Shown here: positions 38,219 to 45,430 of the stretch, in pieces
Layout: each line of letters opens with the position of its first letter
Position numbering within the stretch: position 1 is the first letter of the stretch
Assembly: GCF_001653135.1 (NCBI RefSeq)
Contig: NZ_BDDS01000016.1
Coordinates: 1-64,000 of the forward strand
Direction: 5' to 3'
Source: Pseudoalteromonas neustonica
GTDB lineage: Bacteria; Pseudomonadota; Gammaproteobacteria; Enterobacterales; Alteromonadaceae
DNA length: 64,000 nt
Translations under genes and position numbers: made by a program
Notes under the pieces: generated by a model
The model's database searches: none
What the model was told of the DNA's origin: nothing
Seen by the model: the letters and a program-made list of their open reading frames with translations, nothing else

Positions 38219-40558
38219 TTACAATGCCTGAATACTGTTTTCGTCGATTATTGCAGAAAATACCTGCTGTAATTGCACGATATTTTCATCGCTGTTGATC
38301 ACATCAATCGCCTGCTGGTGACGCCCCGCATCTATTTTTTGCTGGATTAAGTAAGGGGAATCAATCACCCCGACTTCAAAGTTAATGCTTAATTCAACAT
38401 TATGCTCATAAATACTGGCCAGTGCTGCCGTTAATTTTTGTCTCAGCATAGGTGTATCAAGGTGTTTTTGCGATGCGTCAACTTCTAAATGTAATTGTTG
38501 CTGCTGTTTTGAATAAATTGAGTGCAGTGCAAATTGGCGCATCCGCCCGCCAAGCCCCATTCGCTTAATTAAATAAGCCCATTCATCTTGTTGATGCGCA
38601 AAACGGATATCGCTGATCGGGCTTTGAAAATCATCGGGCACTTGAATGTTTATTTCTGGCTCAGGTGCAGCCACCACTTTTTGTGGATTAATTTGCTCTA
38701 GTAACTCTGGCGCTAAATTTTCAGTAATTGTTTGATGTTTTTCTTTAAAGTCAGGTTTTATAATTTTATTTGGTGCAATGTTTGCCGTGTAGCCGTTAGC
38801 CTCAGCTTGGCTAGTTGTCCCCGCTATTTGGGGTTGGGACTTTTTTACCGGTGTACTGCGCTCAACCGCCGGTATCGTCGTCGTTACCGGCTCTGCTGAT
38901 ACTTTGCCACCAGAAAGCGTGCCTGCACCCGAAATATTTCTATCACGTAAAATACGTGCGATTGCAGACTGCGCTTGTGCTTCTTTTTGACTAATATCTG
39001 TGGTAGCGGAATAGTCAGAAAGTGAATTATTACTTGGTACAACCGCCGCGTTTCCAATTGGTTCAATGCTATGCTGATGGTCACTAATATTTTGTTTTTG
39101 AGCATGGTTAGTATCGCCATCAAAGCCTTGATCCACAGCGTTGCTCATCACATCATCATATTGTGATGCTAATTGTTGCTCAAGCTCAGTTTCTGGATCA
39201 GCTGCAGCTACATGAGCAGGCGCTATATCAACTGGCGCAGTTGGCTCTTGCTCCATCGCCACTGTGTTGTGGGGAACTGCGACCGGTTTTTTCTCTGATG
39301 CGGTGGCCGCTGATGTAGTAGCTGATGTTCCCGCTGGCAATCTAACTTGATCGTCATTACTCTCTGATGGTGCTTGCTTGTTTTTATTTAGAATGTCTCT
39401 GAGCGAGCCTGCTCGAGAACGTTTTTCATCCGCTGATGGTCCAGCCGATACTGTGTTGGCAACTATTTGGTTATCAATTGGTTGAAATGCTAATAAACGC
39501 AGCATAATCATCTCAAAGCCTAAACGCGGCTCTGGCGCCCATTGGAGATCTTTTTTACCATTGAGCAGTAATTGATAATAAATTTGAATTTGCTGTGAGT
39601 CACAACTCAACGCTACTTCGCTAATAAATTCACGATTATATTCATCTAATTTTGCAGCGTCTGGGACTAATTGTGTCAATTGCGCTAAATGCGTCAGACC
39701 AATTAAATCATCTAAAAGGGCTATATAATTTGGGTTTTGAGTGGCAATCTGCTCTATTTGCGCCATCAATGCTGCGCCATCTTGCGCCAATAATGCCACT
39801 AGCAAGTGCTGGCTATAATGGTTGTCCATCAACCCTAACATTGCTTGTACCGCTTGATGCTTAATATCACCATTGGTTTGGGCAATGGCTTGATCAGTTA
39901 AACTCAATGCATCACGCATACTGCCATCAGCAGCTTTAGCGATAATTTGCAGTGCTTGGGTTTCAAAACTTAACTGTTCTTCGCCTAATACATATTCAAG
40001 TTGCTGGAGTATTTCGGGTTGCGATAACGCATTAAGATTAAACTGCAAACAGCGAGATAAAATGGTAACCGGTAGTTTTTGTGGATCGGTAGTCGCCAAT
40101 AAAAACTTAACGTGTTCAGGTGGCTCTTCCAAGGTTTTTAATAATGCATTAAAACTGTGCTTTGAGAGCATGTGTACTTCATCGATCAGGTACACTTTGT
40201 AACGGCCACGCGTTGGCGCATATTGTACATTATCGAGAATTTCTCGAGTATCTTCCACTTTGGTCCGAGATGCCGCATCTATTTCAAGTAAATCAATATA
40301 ACGACCCGTTTCAATATCGACACAACTACTGCACTTTCCACAAGGCTCAGCCGAAATGCCTTCATCACAATTTAAGCTTTTTGCAAAAATACGTGCGATG
40401 GTGGTTTTACCCACCCCGCGTGTCCCAGTGAACAAATAAGCGTGATGCAGTCTATTTTGCGTCAAAGCATTTACCAATGCTTGTTTCACATGGGACTGAC
40501 CGACCAATTCATGAAAGGTCTGTGGACGCCATTTTCTCGCTAGGACTTGATAACTCAT
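38219..40558 (-). CDS. dnaX: DNA polymerase III tau subunit (gamma by frameshift)
   Basis: The 779-residue tau subunit loads the sliding clamp and links polymerase and helicase. The AAA+ part has Walker A GTRGVGKTT (about residues 45-53), the zinc cysteines CDEGISAEPCGKCSSC, Walker B LIDEVHML and the LSRC sensor; a long low-complexity linker (about 370-640) precedes the C-terminal polymerase-binding domain. An A AAA AAG slippery site at codons 571-573 allows a shorter gamma form of about 582 residues. It is longer than E. coli tau (643), the difference lying in the linker. First gene of dnaX-ybaB-recR; apt lies 3 bp upstream. Confidence 0.97.
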   Translation of the reverse strand: MSYQVLARKWRPQTFHELVGQSHVKQALVNALTQNRLHHAYLFTGTRGVGKTTIARIFAKSLNCDEGISAEPCGKCSSCVDIETGRYIDLLEIDAASRTKVEDTREILDNVQYAPTRGRYKVYLIDEVHMLSKHSFNALLKTLEEPPEHVKFLLATTDPQKLPVTILSRCLQFNLNALSQPEILQQLEYVLGEEQLSFETQALQIIAKAADGSMRDALSLTDQAIAQTNGDIKHQAVQAMLGLMDNHYSQHLLVALLAQDGAALMAQIEQIATQNPNYIALLDDLIGLTHLAQLTQLVPDAAKLDEYNREFISEVALSCDSQQIQIYYQLLLNGKKDLQWAPEPRLGFEMIMLRLLAFQPIDNQIVANTVSAGPSADEKRSRAGSLRDILNKNKQAPSESNDDQVRLPAGTSATTSAATASEKKPVAVPHNTVAMEQEPTAPVDIAPAHVAAADPETELEQQLASQYDDVMSNAVDQGFDGDTNHAQKQNISDHQHSIEPIGNAAVVPSNNSLSDYSATTDISQKEAQAQSAIARILRDRNISGAGTLSGGKVSAEPVTTTIPAVERSTPVKKSQPQIAGTTSQAEANGYTANIAPNKIIKPDFKEKHQTITENLAPELLEQINPQKVVAAPEPEINIQVPDDFQSPISDIRFAHQQDEWAYLIKRMGLGGRMRQFALHSIYSKQQQQLHLEVDASQKHLDTPMLRQKLTAALASIYEHNVELSINFEVGVIDSPYLIQQKIDAGRHQQAIDVINSDENIVQLQQVFSAIIDENSIQAL
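38811..38846 (-). promoter_or_regulatory. Programmed -1 ribosomal frameshift site in dnaX
   Basis: On the minus strand codons GTA AAA AAG form the heptamer A AAA AAG in the correct frame (38846 to 38840), identical to the E. coli dnaX slip site. Right after it CCCC-AAATAGC-GGGG, or the overlapping GTCCC...GGGAC, can form a stem. In the -1 frame nine more codons are read before TAG at 38813-38811, giving a gamma product of about 582 residues. Confidence 0.85.
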
Positions 40559-40561
40559 TAA

Positions 40562-41101
40562 TTACTCGCCTTCGAATTCAACCAATTTTAGGATTTTAAT
40601 GCCCATTTTTGCAATACGTTGCTCGCCACCTAGTTCAGGTAAAGAGACTACAAATGCCGCATCTGTGGCATGGCCACCAAGCTTGTGAACTAACTTAGCC
40701 GTTGCTTCAATCGTACCACCAGTCGCTAATAAGTCATCCACTAATAATACTTTGTCGCCAGGGACAATAGCATCCGTATGTAGCTCTAATACATCTTCAC
40801 CATACTCTAGTTGATAATCTTGCGAGATCACTTCGCGCGGTAGTTTACCTGGTTTACGAACTGGAATGAAAGGGATACCTAGTGCATATGAAAGTGGCGC
40901 ACCAAAAATAAAGCCACGTGATTCAGTACCAATGATCTTTGTGAAACCTTGATCTTTATAAGCAGTTATAAATGCATTAATCGTCGCTTGAAACGCGGCA
41001 GGGTCAGCCATCAACGTAGTTACATCACGGAACATAATGCCCGCTTTTGGGTAATCTGCGATGGTAGTAATGCTGTCTTTAATAATAGATGGAGTTGTCA
41101 T
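40562..41101 (-). CDS. apt: Adenine phosphoribosyltransferase
   Basis: The 179-residue enzyme salvages adenine to AMP with PRPP. The PRPP loop [17 protein letters not shown] (near residue 125), [15 protein letters not shown] and [18 protein letters not shown] are diagnostic. I start at the ATG 41101 ([10 protein letters not shown]), which gives the family length; an in-frame ATG at 41116 is possible. The frame stays open further upstream to 41158, but that part falls in a MITE-like repeat (41145-41196). It lies 3 bp before dnaX in the same direction. Confidence 0.95.
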   Translation of the reverse strand: MTTPSIIKDSITTIADYPKAGIMFRDVTTLMADPAAFQATINAFITAYKDQGFTKIIGTESRGFIFGAPLSYALGIPFIPVRKPGKLPREVISQDYQLEYGEDVLELHTDAIVPGDKVLLVDDLLATGGTIEATAKLVHKLGGHATDAAFVVSLPELGGEQRIAKMGIKILKLVEFEGE

Positions 41102-41144
41102 AATTTTAGCTGTCATACATGTAATATTACAAAGCAGGTAATTA

Positions 41145-41196
41145 TATACCCAAGCCACCCCAAGAAGCGAGTTTCAGTAGGAATAAAACGTGATTT
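41145..41196. repeat. Partial copy of MITE-like element B
   Basis: tatacccaagccacc followed by ccaagaagcgagtttcagta and gaataaaacgtgattt resembles the reverse complement of the right end of the element at 43846-43996. Only one end is present, so it is a solo or degraded copy just upstream of apt. Confidence 0.65.
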
Positions 41197-41327
41197 ATAA
41201 AAACCACAGGAGGCAATTTAGAATATCTGTTAATGTACGAGGCGTGTGGTATAACTAAAGTGTTGGTAAGGAGTTAAAAAGATAAGACTGCACAAAATAC
41301 AGCCTTAGTATAATTTACTAGGGTAAA
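41197..41327. other. Short intergenic stretch
   Basis: About 130 bp between apt and the bufferin operon. No gene and no convincing terminator were seen. Confidence 0.5.
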
Positions 41328-41450
41328 TTAAGACACGGTTGTGATCCAACCTAATATTGCATTTAAACACCCAACTACTGCAAATATAGCTAAAAACGCA
41401 ATAAAATACATAGCGTTAAATGGGTCTTTAAAATCTTTATCATCTGACAT
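41328..41450 (-). CDS. 40-residue membrane protein at the end of the bufferin operon
   Basis: The ATG at 41450 with an AAAGG ribosome site encodes an acidic N-terminus (MSDDKDFKDPFN) and one hydrophobic helix (AMYFIAFLAIFAVVGCLNAI, then LGWITTVS). An upstream in-frame start would extend it to 61 residues but lacks a ribosome site. It follows bufC by 71 bp on the same strand. It resembles no family I can name. Position suggests co-expression with the bufferin genes, where a DoxX-type membrane protein is often found instead; that role is inference. Confidence 0.6.
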   Translation of the reverse strand: MSDDKDFKDPFNAMYFIAFLAIFAVVGCLNAILGWITTVS

Positions 41451-41521
41451 GGGGACTACCTTTATTAAGCGCGACAAATAAAGCGCATATGATAGTCTAT
41501 GTAAAAAAATCAATAAAGCGT

Positions 41522-42271
41522 TTAACCTTGATTTTTTGTCACGATCACACCACGTTCAACCATCGCGGTTAATGTCTGGGTAGCCCCTAGCAATAATTGC
41601 TCTTCTGTAAATTGCGGTGCGTGCTGAGCGACTTGCTCAATAACCGTAGCTAAATAAATTCCTGATGTTGACTCTATTATAGATAAGAGTAATGCTGTCA
41701 TTGCATTGGTAGCTATAAACTGCACTTCATCTTCAGTATCACGATATACAACAAAGTAATGCGGCTGTTGCGATGGTTCTGAAGGTTGAAATTCGCTAGT
41801 AATGTGTTGCACTGGGTATTGATAACTTAAATTTCGGGCACAGCTACTAAGGTAAAGCGGTGTGTTACTTAGCTGTGTGGTGATAATTCGTTCCATAATG
41901 TCTAGCTGTGTAATCGATACATCAAGTTCTATCCATTCATAATGCGCAAGTTCAAGCATAAAAGCGGGATCACTTTCTTGCATTTTATAGTCGCTACTTA
42001 AATAATGAATAAACTCTCCCGCAATATCCAAAAAATAAGGGGATTGGCAATCGTGCTCAGCAAAAAAACAGCGAACTAGCTGTAACCAGTCATCATCACT
42101 GTAGAGTGTTTTCAGAACTGGGAAACCAGATGAAATAAAGCCATTTATATTATTAAAAAATAAGTCACGATAGATAGCCATTCGGCGATCTTCAATACCT
42201 TTAGGCTTTGGGTGCAATTGTGGTTCACGAATATGCGCCATAAACGCGTGTTGCGTGTCAATAAAGTTCAT
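41522..42271 (-). CDS. bufC: DUF2063 protein, BufC-type partner of the MNIO enzyme
   Basis: The protein of about 249 residues shows the DUF2063 N-terminal segment (FMAHIREPQLHPKPKGIEDR, RRMAIYRDLFFNNINGFI, SSGFPVLKTLYSDDDW). In characterised MNIO systems the DUF2063 protein is the partner that helps the DUF692 enzyme recognise its peptide. Start is the ATG at 42271, 1 bp after the bufB stop, with an in-frame GTG at 42280 as alternative; either implies translational coupling. It belongs to the bufA-bufB-bufC operon on the minus strand. Confidence 0.88.
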   Translation of the reverse strand: MNFIDTQHAFMAHIREPQLHPKPKGIEDRRMAIYRDLFFNNINGFISSGFPVLKTLYSDDDWLQLVRCFFAEHDCQSPYFLDIAGEFIHYLSSDYKMQESDPAFMLELAHYEWIELDVSITQLDIMERIITTQLSNTPLYLSSCARNLSYQYPVQHITSEFQPSEPSQQPHYFVVYRDTEDEVQFIATNAMTALLLSIIESTSGIYLATVIEQVAQHAPQFTEEQLLLGATQTLTAMVERGVIVTKNQG

Positions 42272-42272
42272 A

Positions 42273-43127
42273 TCAGGCACTTTCTTTACTCTGAGGTATA
42301 GCGTTCTTCGCTTGTAGACAATGAATTATATCCAGTTCTTTAACTAGATCGGGAATAGCAGGAATATTAAAGTCACGCTCTAATAAGGTAGGAAATACCC
42401 CGTGATATTTATAAGCGTTATCGAGTAGTTGCCATACAGGGTCTATTACATCTGCGCCGTGAGTATCAATAATTAAATCATCGGCTTCATTGTAATGTCC
42501 AGCAACATGGCCATAAGCAATACGCTCTGACGGTAAGTTTGCTAAGAAATGGTCGCCGTCATAGCCATGATTTATTGAATTTACATAAATGTTATTTACA
42601 TCGAGTAATAACTTACAATCAGCTTGTTGTAATATCTCAGTGGTAAATGCAAGCTCGCTCATTTGTTGACCTGGAGCCGCATAATAGGACACATTTTCAA
42701 TAGCAATTTGCTGCTCTAAAATATCCTGTACTTGCTTAATACGCGGTACAACATGTTTAATTGCTTCTTCAGTGAATGGGATGGGCATTAGATCATACAT
42801 ATGACCAGTACCAGAGCAATAACTAAGATGTTCACTAAAGCGCTTTATGTTATGTATTTCAAAAAATACTTTTAACGATTTAATAAACGCAATATCTAAC
42901 GGTTCAGGCGAGCCAATCGATAACGATAAACCATGACAGACAAAGTTATTTGTATCAGTAAGTGATTTAAATTGCTTGGCAAATCGCCCTCCGAGTTTTA
43001 GCCAATTTTCCGGAGCCACTTCCATAAAATCAATTTGCTTTGGTACCTGAATGAGTAATTCATCCAACATTTCTCGGCGTAAACCAAGCCCCACCATACC
43101 AAATTCATCTTTATTAGATATTCCCAT
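42273..43127 (-). CDS. bufB: MNIO (DUF692) peptide-modifying enzyme, BufB type
   Basis: The 284-residue TIM-barrel protein matches DUF692, the multinuclear non-heme iron oxidative enzymes. It shows GVGLR-like start (GMVGLGLRREML), CHGLSLSIGSPEPLD, EHLSYCSGTGHMYDLMP, AIENVSYY, LLLDVNNIYVNSINHG and HVAGHYN...DTHGADV, supplying the conserved His, Asp, Asn and Glu metal ligands. MNIOs in bufferin systems oxidise cysteines in EGKCG motifs to thiooxazole-type rings. It lies downstream of the Cys-rich precursor, separated by a hairpin, and runs into bufC. Confidence 0.93.
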   Translation of the reverse strand: MGISNKDEFGMVGLGLRREMLDELLIQVPKQIDFMEVAPENWLKLGGRFAKQFKSLTDTNNFVCHGLSLSIGSPEPLDIAFIKSLKVFFEIHNIKRFSEHLSYCSGTGHMYDLMPIPFTEEAIKHVVPRIKQVQDILEQQIAIENVSYYAAPGQQMSELAFTTEILQQADCKLLLDVNNIYVNSINHGYDGDHFLANLPSERIAYGHVAGHYNEADDLIIDTHGADVIDPVWQLLDNAYKYHGVFPTLLERDFNIPAIPDLVKELDIIHCLQAKNAIPQSKESA

Positions 43128-43143
43128 AGATACTCCTTAATTT

Positions 43144-43167
43144 AAAAAGGCCCGCAAAGGCCTTTTT
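43144..43167 (-). terminator. Attenuator-type hairpin between bufA and bufB
   Basis: aaaaaggcc-cgcaaa-ggccttttt is a perfect 9-bp stem with a T-rich tail on the minus strand, within the 72-bp gap between bufA and bufB. It probably lets only part of the transcripts continue, giving much precursor and little enzyme, as is useful in RiPP systems. Confidence 0.75.
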
Positions 43168-43199
43168 AATAGAATTAACTTAATGCTATCACAAAGTGA

Positions 43200-43679
43200 T
43201 TAGTGGCTACCGCCACATTTACCTTCACCACATTTGCCTTCTTTTTTCGCTTTTGTGTCTTTAGCATCGCCGCCACATTTACCTTCGCCGCATTTGCCTT
43301 CTTTTTTCGCTTTTGCGTCTTTAGCATCGCCGCCACATTTACCTTCGCCGCATTTGCCTTCTTTTTTCGCTTTTGCGTCTTTAGCGTCGCCGCCACATTT
43401 ACCTTCGCCGCACTTACCTTCTTTTTTCGCTTTTGCGTCGCCGCCACATTTACCTTCGCCGCACTTGCCTTCTTTTTTCGCTTTGTCATCTTTAGTTTTA
43501 GCATCGCCACCGCATTTACCTTCGCCACATTTACCCTCTGTAGCATCGACTTGGTAGCCTGTTACCATTTGCTGAAATTCAAATGGGTTTGCATGAACAT
43601 CAGCAGAAATAAAACTTGTGCTGCCTACAACTACCGCGCCTAATGTTAACGCAATTGAATTCTTTTTAATTGTATTCAT
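43200..43679 (-). CDS. bufA: Bufferin-like Cys-rich RiPP precursor with six EGKCG-EGKCG modules
   Basis: The 159-residue protein has a signal peptide (hydrophobic IALTLGAVVVGSTSFISADVHA, cleavage likely after VHA), a short spacer (NPFEFQQMVTGYQVDAT) and six EGKCGEGKCGG modules separated by DAK/AKK-rich linkers of 6-11 residues, ending GGSH. That gives 12 cysteines, all in EGKCG contexts. EGKCG is the modification motif of bufferins, secreted peptides whose cysteines are turned into metal-binding heterocycles by an MNIO enzyme. An AGAGAG ribosome site precedes the ATG. A periplasmic copper-binding role is inferred from the family. Confidence 0.93.
   Translation of the reverse strand: MNTIKKNSIALTLGAVVVGSTSFISADVHANPFEFQQMVTGYQVDATEGKCGEGKCGGDAKTKDDKAKKEGKCGEGKCGGDAKAKKEGKCGEGKCGGDAKDAKAKKEGKCGEGKCGGDAKDAKAKKEGKCGEGKCGGDAKDTKAKKEGKCGEGKCGGSH
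43207..43540. repeat. 60-bp direct repeats inside bufA
   Basis: The modules of bufA are near-identical at the DNA level. The blocks 43261-43320 and 43321-43380 are identical over all 60 bases, and the others differ at a few positions or in linker length. Such a tract can gain or lose modules by slippage or recombination. Confidence 0.9.
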
Positions 43680-43845
43680 TTTATGACTCTCTCTAAAACA
43701 TAAAGGTTATACTAAGTAGACCTTGCTAAAAAAATAATATTTCATTCAATCACAACTTTTTATTAATTTTTTACCAGAGCCCTACAAAATACGCACAACA
43801 GAAGATAACTATGAGAGTAAAATAAGGATTTATCAAGGTTATATT
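43680..43845 (-). promoter_or_regulatory. bufA upstream region
   Basis: About 165 bp without a gene. It must contain the bufferin promoter for leftward transcription; A/T-rich -10-like strings occur near 43725-43745 but no regulator site was recognised. A MITE-like element begins at 43846. Confidence 0.4.
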
Positions 43846-43996
43846 TATATCCAAGCCACCAGAGAGTTTAAGATCAAGGCGATTTATACTGCGTTATTGA
43901 TTTTAACAATAGAGCCAACTATTACTTACAACCAATGCCTTACTGAAATCGCTTTTTACTCCAACTGAAACTGCATCTTGAGGTGGCTTGGGTATA
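43846..43996. repeat. MITE-like element B, 151 bp
   Basis: A noncoding unit with 15-bp terminal inverted repeats, tatatccaagccacc at the left and ggtggcttgggtata at the right (one mismatch). One end recurs at 41145-41196 on the other side of the bufferin operon. It lies between bufA and dusC, which diverge, so it may supply or insulate promoters. Confidence 0.75.
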
Positions 43997-44041
43997 CAGG
44001 TAAACTACGCCTCCTTTTCAGTTGTATAAAGTTCCCCTATC

Positions 44042-44998
44042 ATGAAATTAGTTTTAGCGCCTATGGAAGGGGTTGTCGATTTTAAAATGCGTCAACTGCT
44101 CACCGAAATTGGTGGCTTTGATCTATGCGTAACTGAATTTGTGCGCGTTATTGATGCCTGCCTTCCAGATAAAGTATTTCATCGCTATTGCCCTGAGCTT
44201 CATAATAATGGCTTAACTCGCTCAGGAACACCCGTGCGTATTCAATTACTTGGGCAAGTTGCGCACGCATTAGCTGCAAACGCAGTAAGAGCGATAGAAC
44301 TTGGTTCACATGGTGTTGATCTAAACTTCGGTTGCCCTGCTAAAACGGTTAATAAGAGTAAAGGCGGCGCTGTACTGTTAAAAGATCCAGAGCATATGTA
44401 TGAAATCATCAAAGCTGTACGTGATGCTGTGCCAAGCGAGCATCAAGTAACAGCTAAAATCAGATTAGGCTTTGATGACGATAGTAACAGTCAAGAAATT
44501 GTTGATGCTGTTGTCAGTGCTGGTGCTAGTAGCATTGCCATTCATGCCCGCACAAAACGTGATGGCTATAACCCACCCGCTTATTGGGAAAAAATTCCTC
44601 CATTAATCAAAGGTAAAGATATTGCTGTTGTAGCAAATGGTGAGATTTGGCAAGTAGAGGATGCCATACTATGCCAAAAGCGAAGTGGTTGTGCCGATTT
44701 AATGTTGGGTCGTGGTGCACTTTCGCACCCTGATTTAGCACGCAAAATTAAAGCTCATTTTAATGGCGAGCAATATGTCAGTCTTCAATGGGAACATGTG
44801 CTGTATCATCTAATTCATTCTGCTATACACCATGACCCAGCTAAAGATGAAAAGTATTTTGCTTCTCGTACTAAGCAGTGGTTGGGCTATTTAAAACGTC
44901 AATATAGCCAAGCTGATATTTTATTCGATGAGATCAGGCGTCTTAAAACAAAAGAAGACGTTGCCGATGTTTTGAAAAAATACGCTATTGCACCTTAA
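44042..44998 (+). CDS. dusC: tRNA-dihydrouridine synthase C
   Basis: The 318-residue flavoenzyme reduces a specific uridine in tRNA to dihydrouridine. It opens with LAPMEGVVDFKMRQLL, carries the catalytic Cys in LNFGCPAKTVNKSKGGAVLL (near residue 98) and the FMN-binding barrel motifs IAIHARTKRDGY and VVANGEIW. The length and EFVRV segment fit DusC better than DusA or DusB; DusC acts at U16 in E. coli. It is transcribed away from the bufferin operon, and a short terminator follows. Confidence 0.93.
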   Translation: MKLVLAPMEGVVDFKMRQLLTEIGGFDLCVTEFVRVIDACLPDKVFHRYCPELHNNGLTRSGTPVRIQLLGQVAHALAANAVRAIELGSHGVDLNFGCPAKTVNKSKGGAVLLKDPEHMYEIIKAVRDAVPSEHQVTAKIRLGFDDDSNSQEIVDAVVSAGASSIAIHARTKRDGYNPPAYWEKIPPLIKGKDIAVVANGEIWQVEDAILCQKRSGCADLMLGRGALSHPDLARKIKAHFNGEQYVSLQWEHVLYHLIHSAIHHDPAKDEKYFASRTKQWLGYLKRQYSQADILFDEIRRLKTKEDVADVLKKYAIAP

Positions 44999-45003
44999 TT
45001 TGA

Positions 45004-45027
45004 CGCACATCATAGTGCGCTTTTTTT
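45004..45027 (+). terminator. Terminator after dusC
   Basis: The stem CGCAC-N6-GTGCG followed by eight T bases lies directly after the dusC stop. The stem is short but the T run is strong. Confidence 0.75.
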
Positions 45028-45069
45028 TATTGATGAATACTACAGCATTGCTCAATGGGGAAACTAATA

Positions 45070-45423
45070 ATGATCAATGCTCAAAACCACCTGCTAATAC
45101 TAAATGGCGAATTAAAGAAAGTAAGAACGTCTTTACTCTCAGCACTGTCGAACTCAAGTAACCTATTACACCATTCGCTCGTTGAAACATTAAAACAAAA
45201 TAATCCAGAGCACTGGCTAGAATTAACTGATAGGCAGCTTGGGAATGAATATAGATCGCTTATTATTCGTCTAGAACAGCTAGAAGCCGCAGTCTGCCAA
45301 GTGGATATTGGGCAATATGGTTATTGCTGTGACTGTGAAGAAAAAATTGACTCGCAACGTTTAAATGCAGATCCAACAATTCAACGTTGTGCCAGCTGCG
45401 AGTCTAAGATAAAAAGTAATTAG
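45070..45423 (+). CDS. DksA/TraR-type zinc-finger protein
   Basis: The protein of about 117 residues has a coiled-coil-like N-terminal region (NAQNHLLILNGELKKVRTSL onward) and a C-terminal four-cysteine zinc finger, YCCDCEEKIDSQRLNADP then QRCASCESK, the DksA/TraR signature. Small members bind RNA polymerase through its secondary channel and alter promoter kinetics. The ATG at 45070 follows GGGGA; an in-frame ATG at 45055 is an alternative. It is smaller than DksA itself (151), so it is a paralogue. Target unknown. Confidence 0.85.
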   Translation: MINAQNHLLILNGELKKVRTSLLSALSNSSNLLHHSLVETLKQNNPEHWLELTDRQLGNEYRSLIIRLEQLEAAVCQVDIGQYGYCCDCEEKIDSQRLNADPTIQRCASCESKIKSN

Positions 45424-45430
45424 TTCACGT

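Noticed and set aside
41101..41158. Longer N-terminus for apt
   Set aside because: The extension falls partly within a MITE-like repeat and exceeds the family length.
43207..43540. 60-bp regular repeats as a CRISPR array
   Set aside because: The repeats are contiguous with no unique spacers and lie in frame inside a coding sequence.
43203..43643. Long open frames on the plus strand and in another minus frame across bufA
   Set aside because: They are by-products of the repetitive EGKCG coding tract. Their products are low-complexity repeats, while the chosen frame has a signal peptide, a ribosome site and the MNIO motif.
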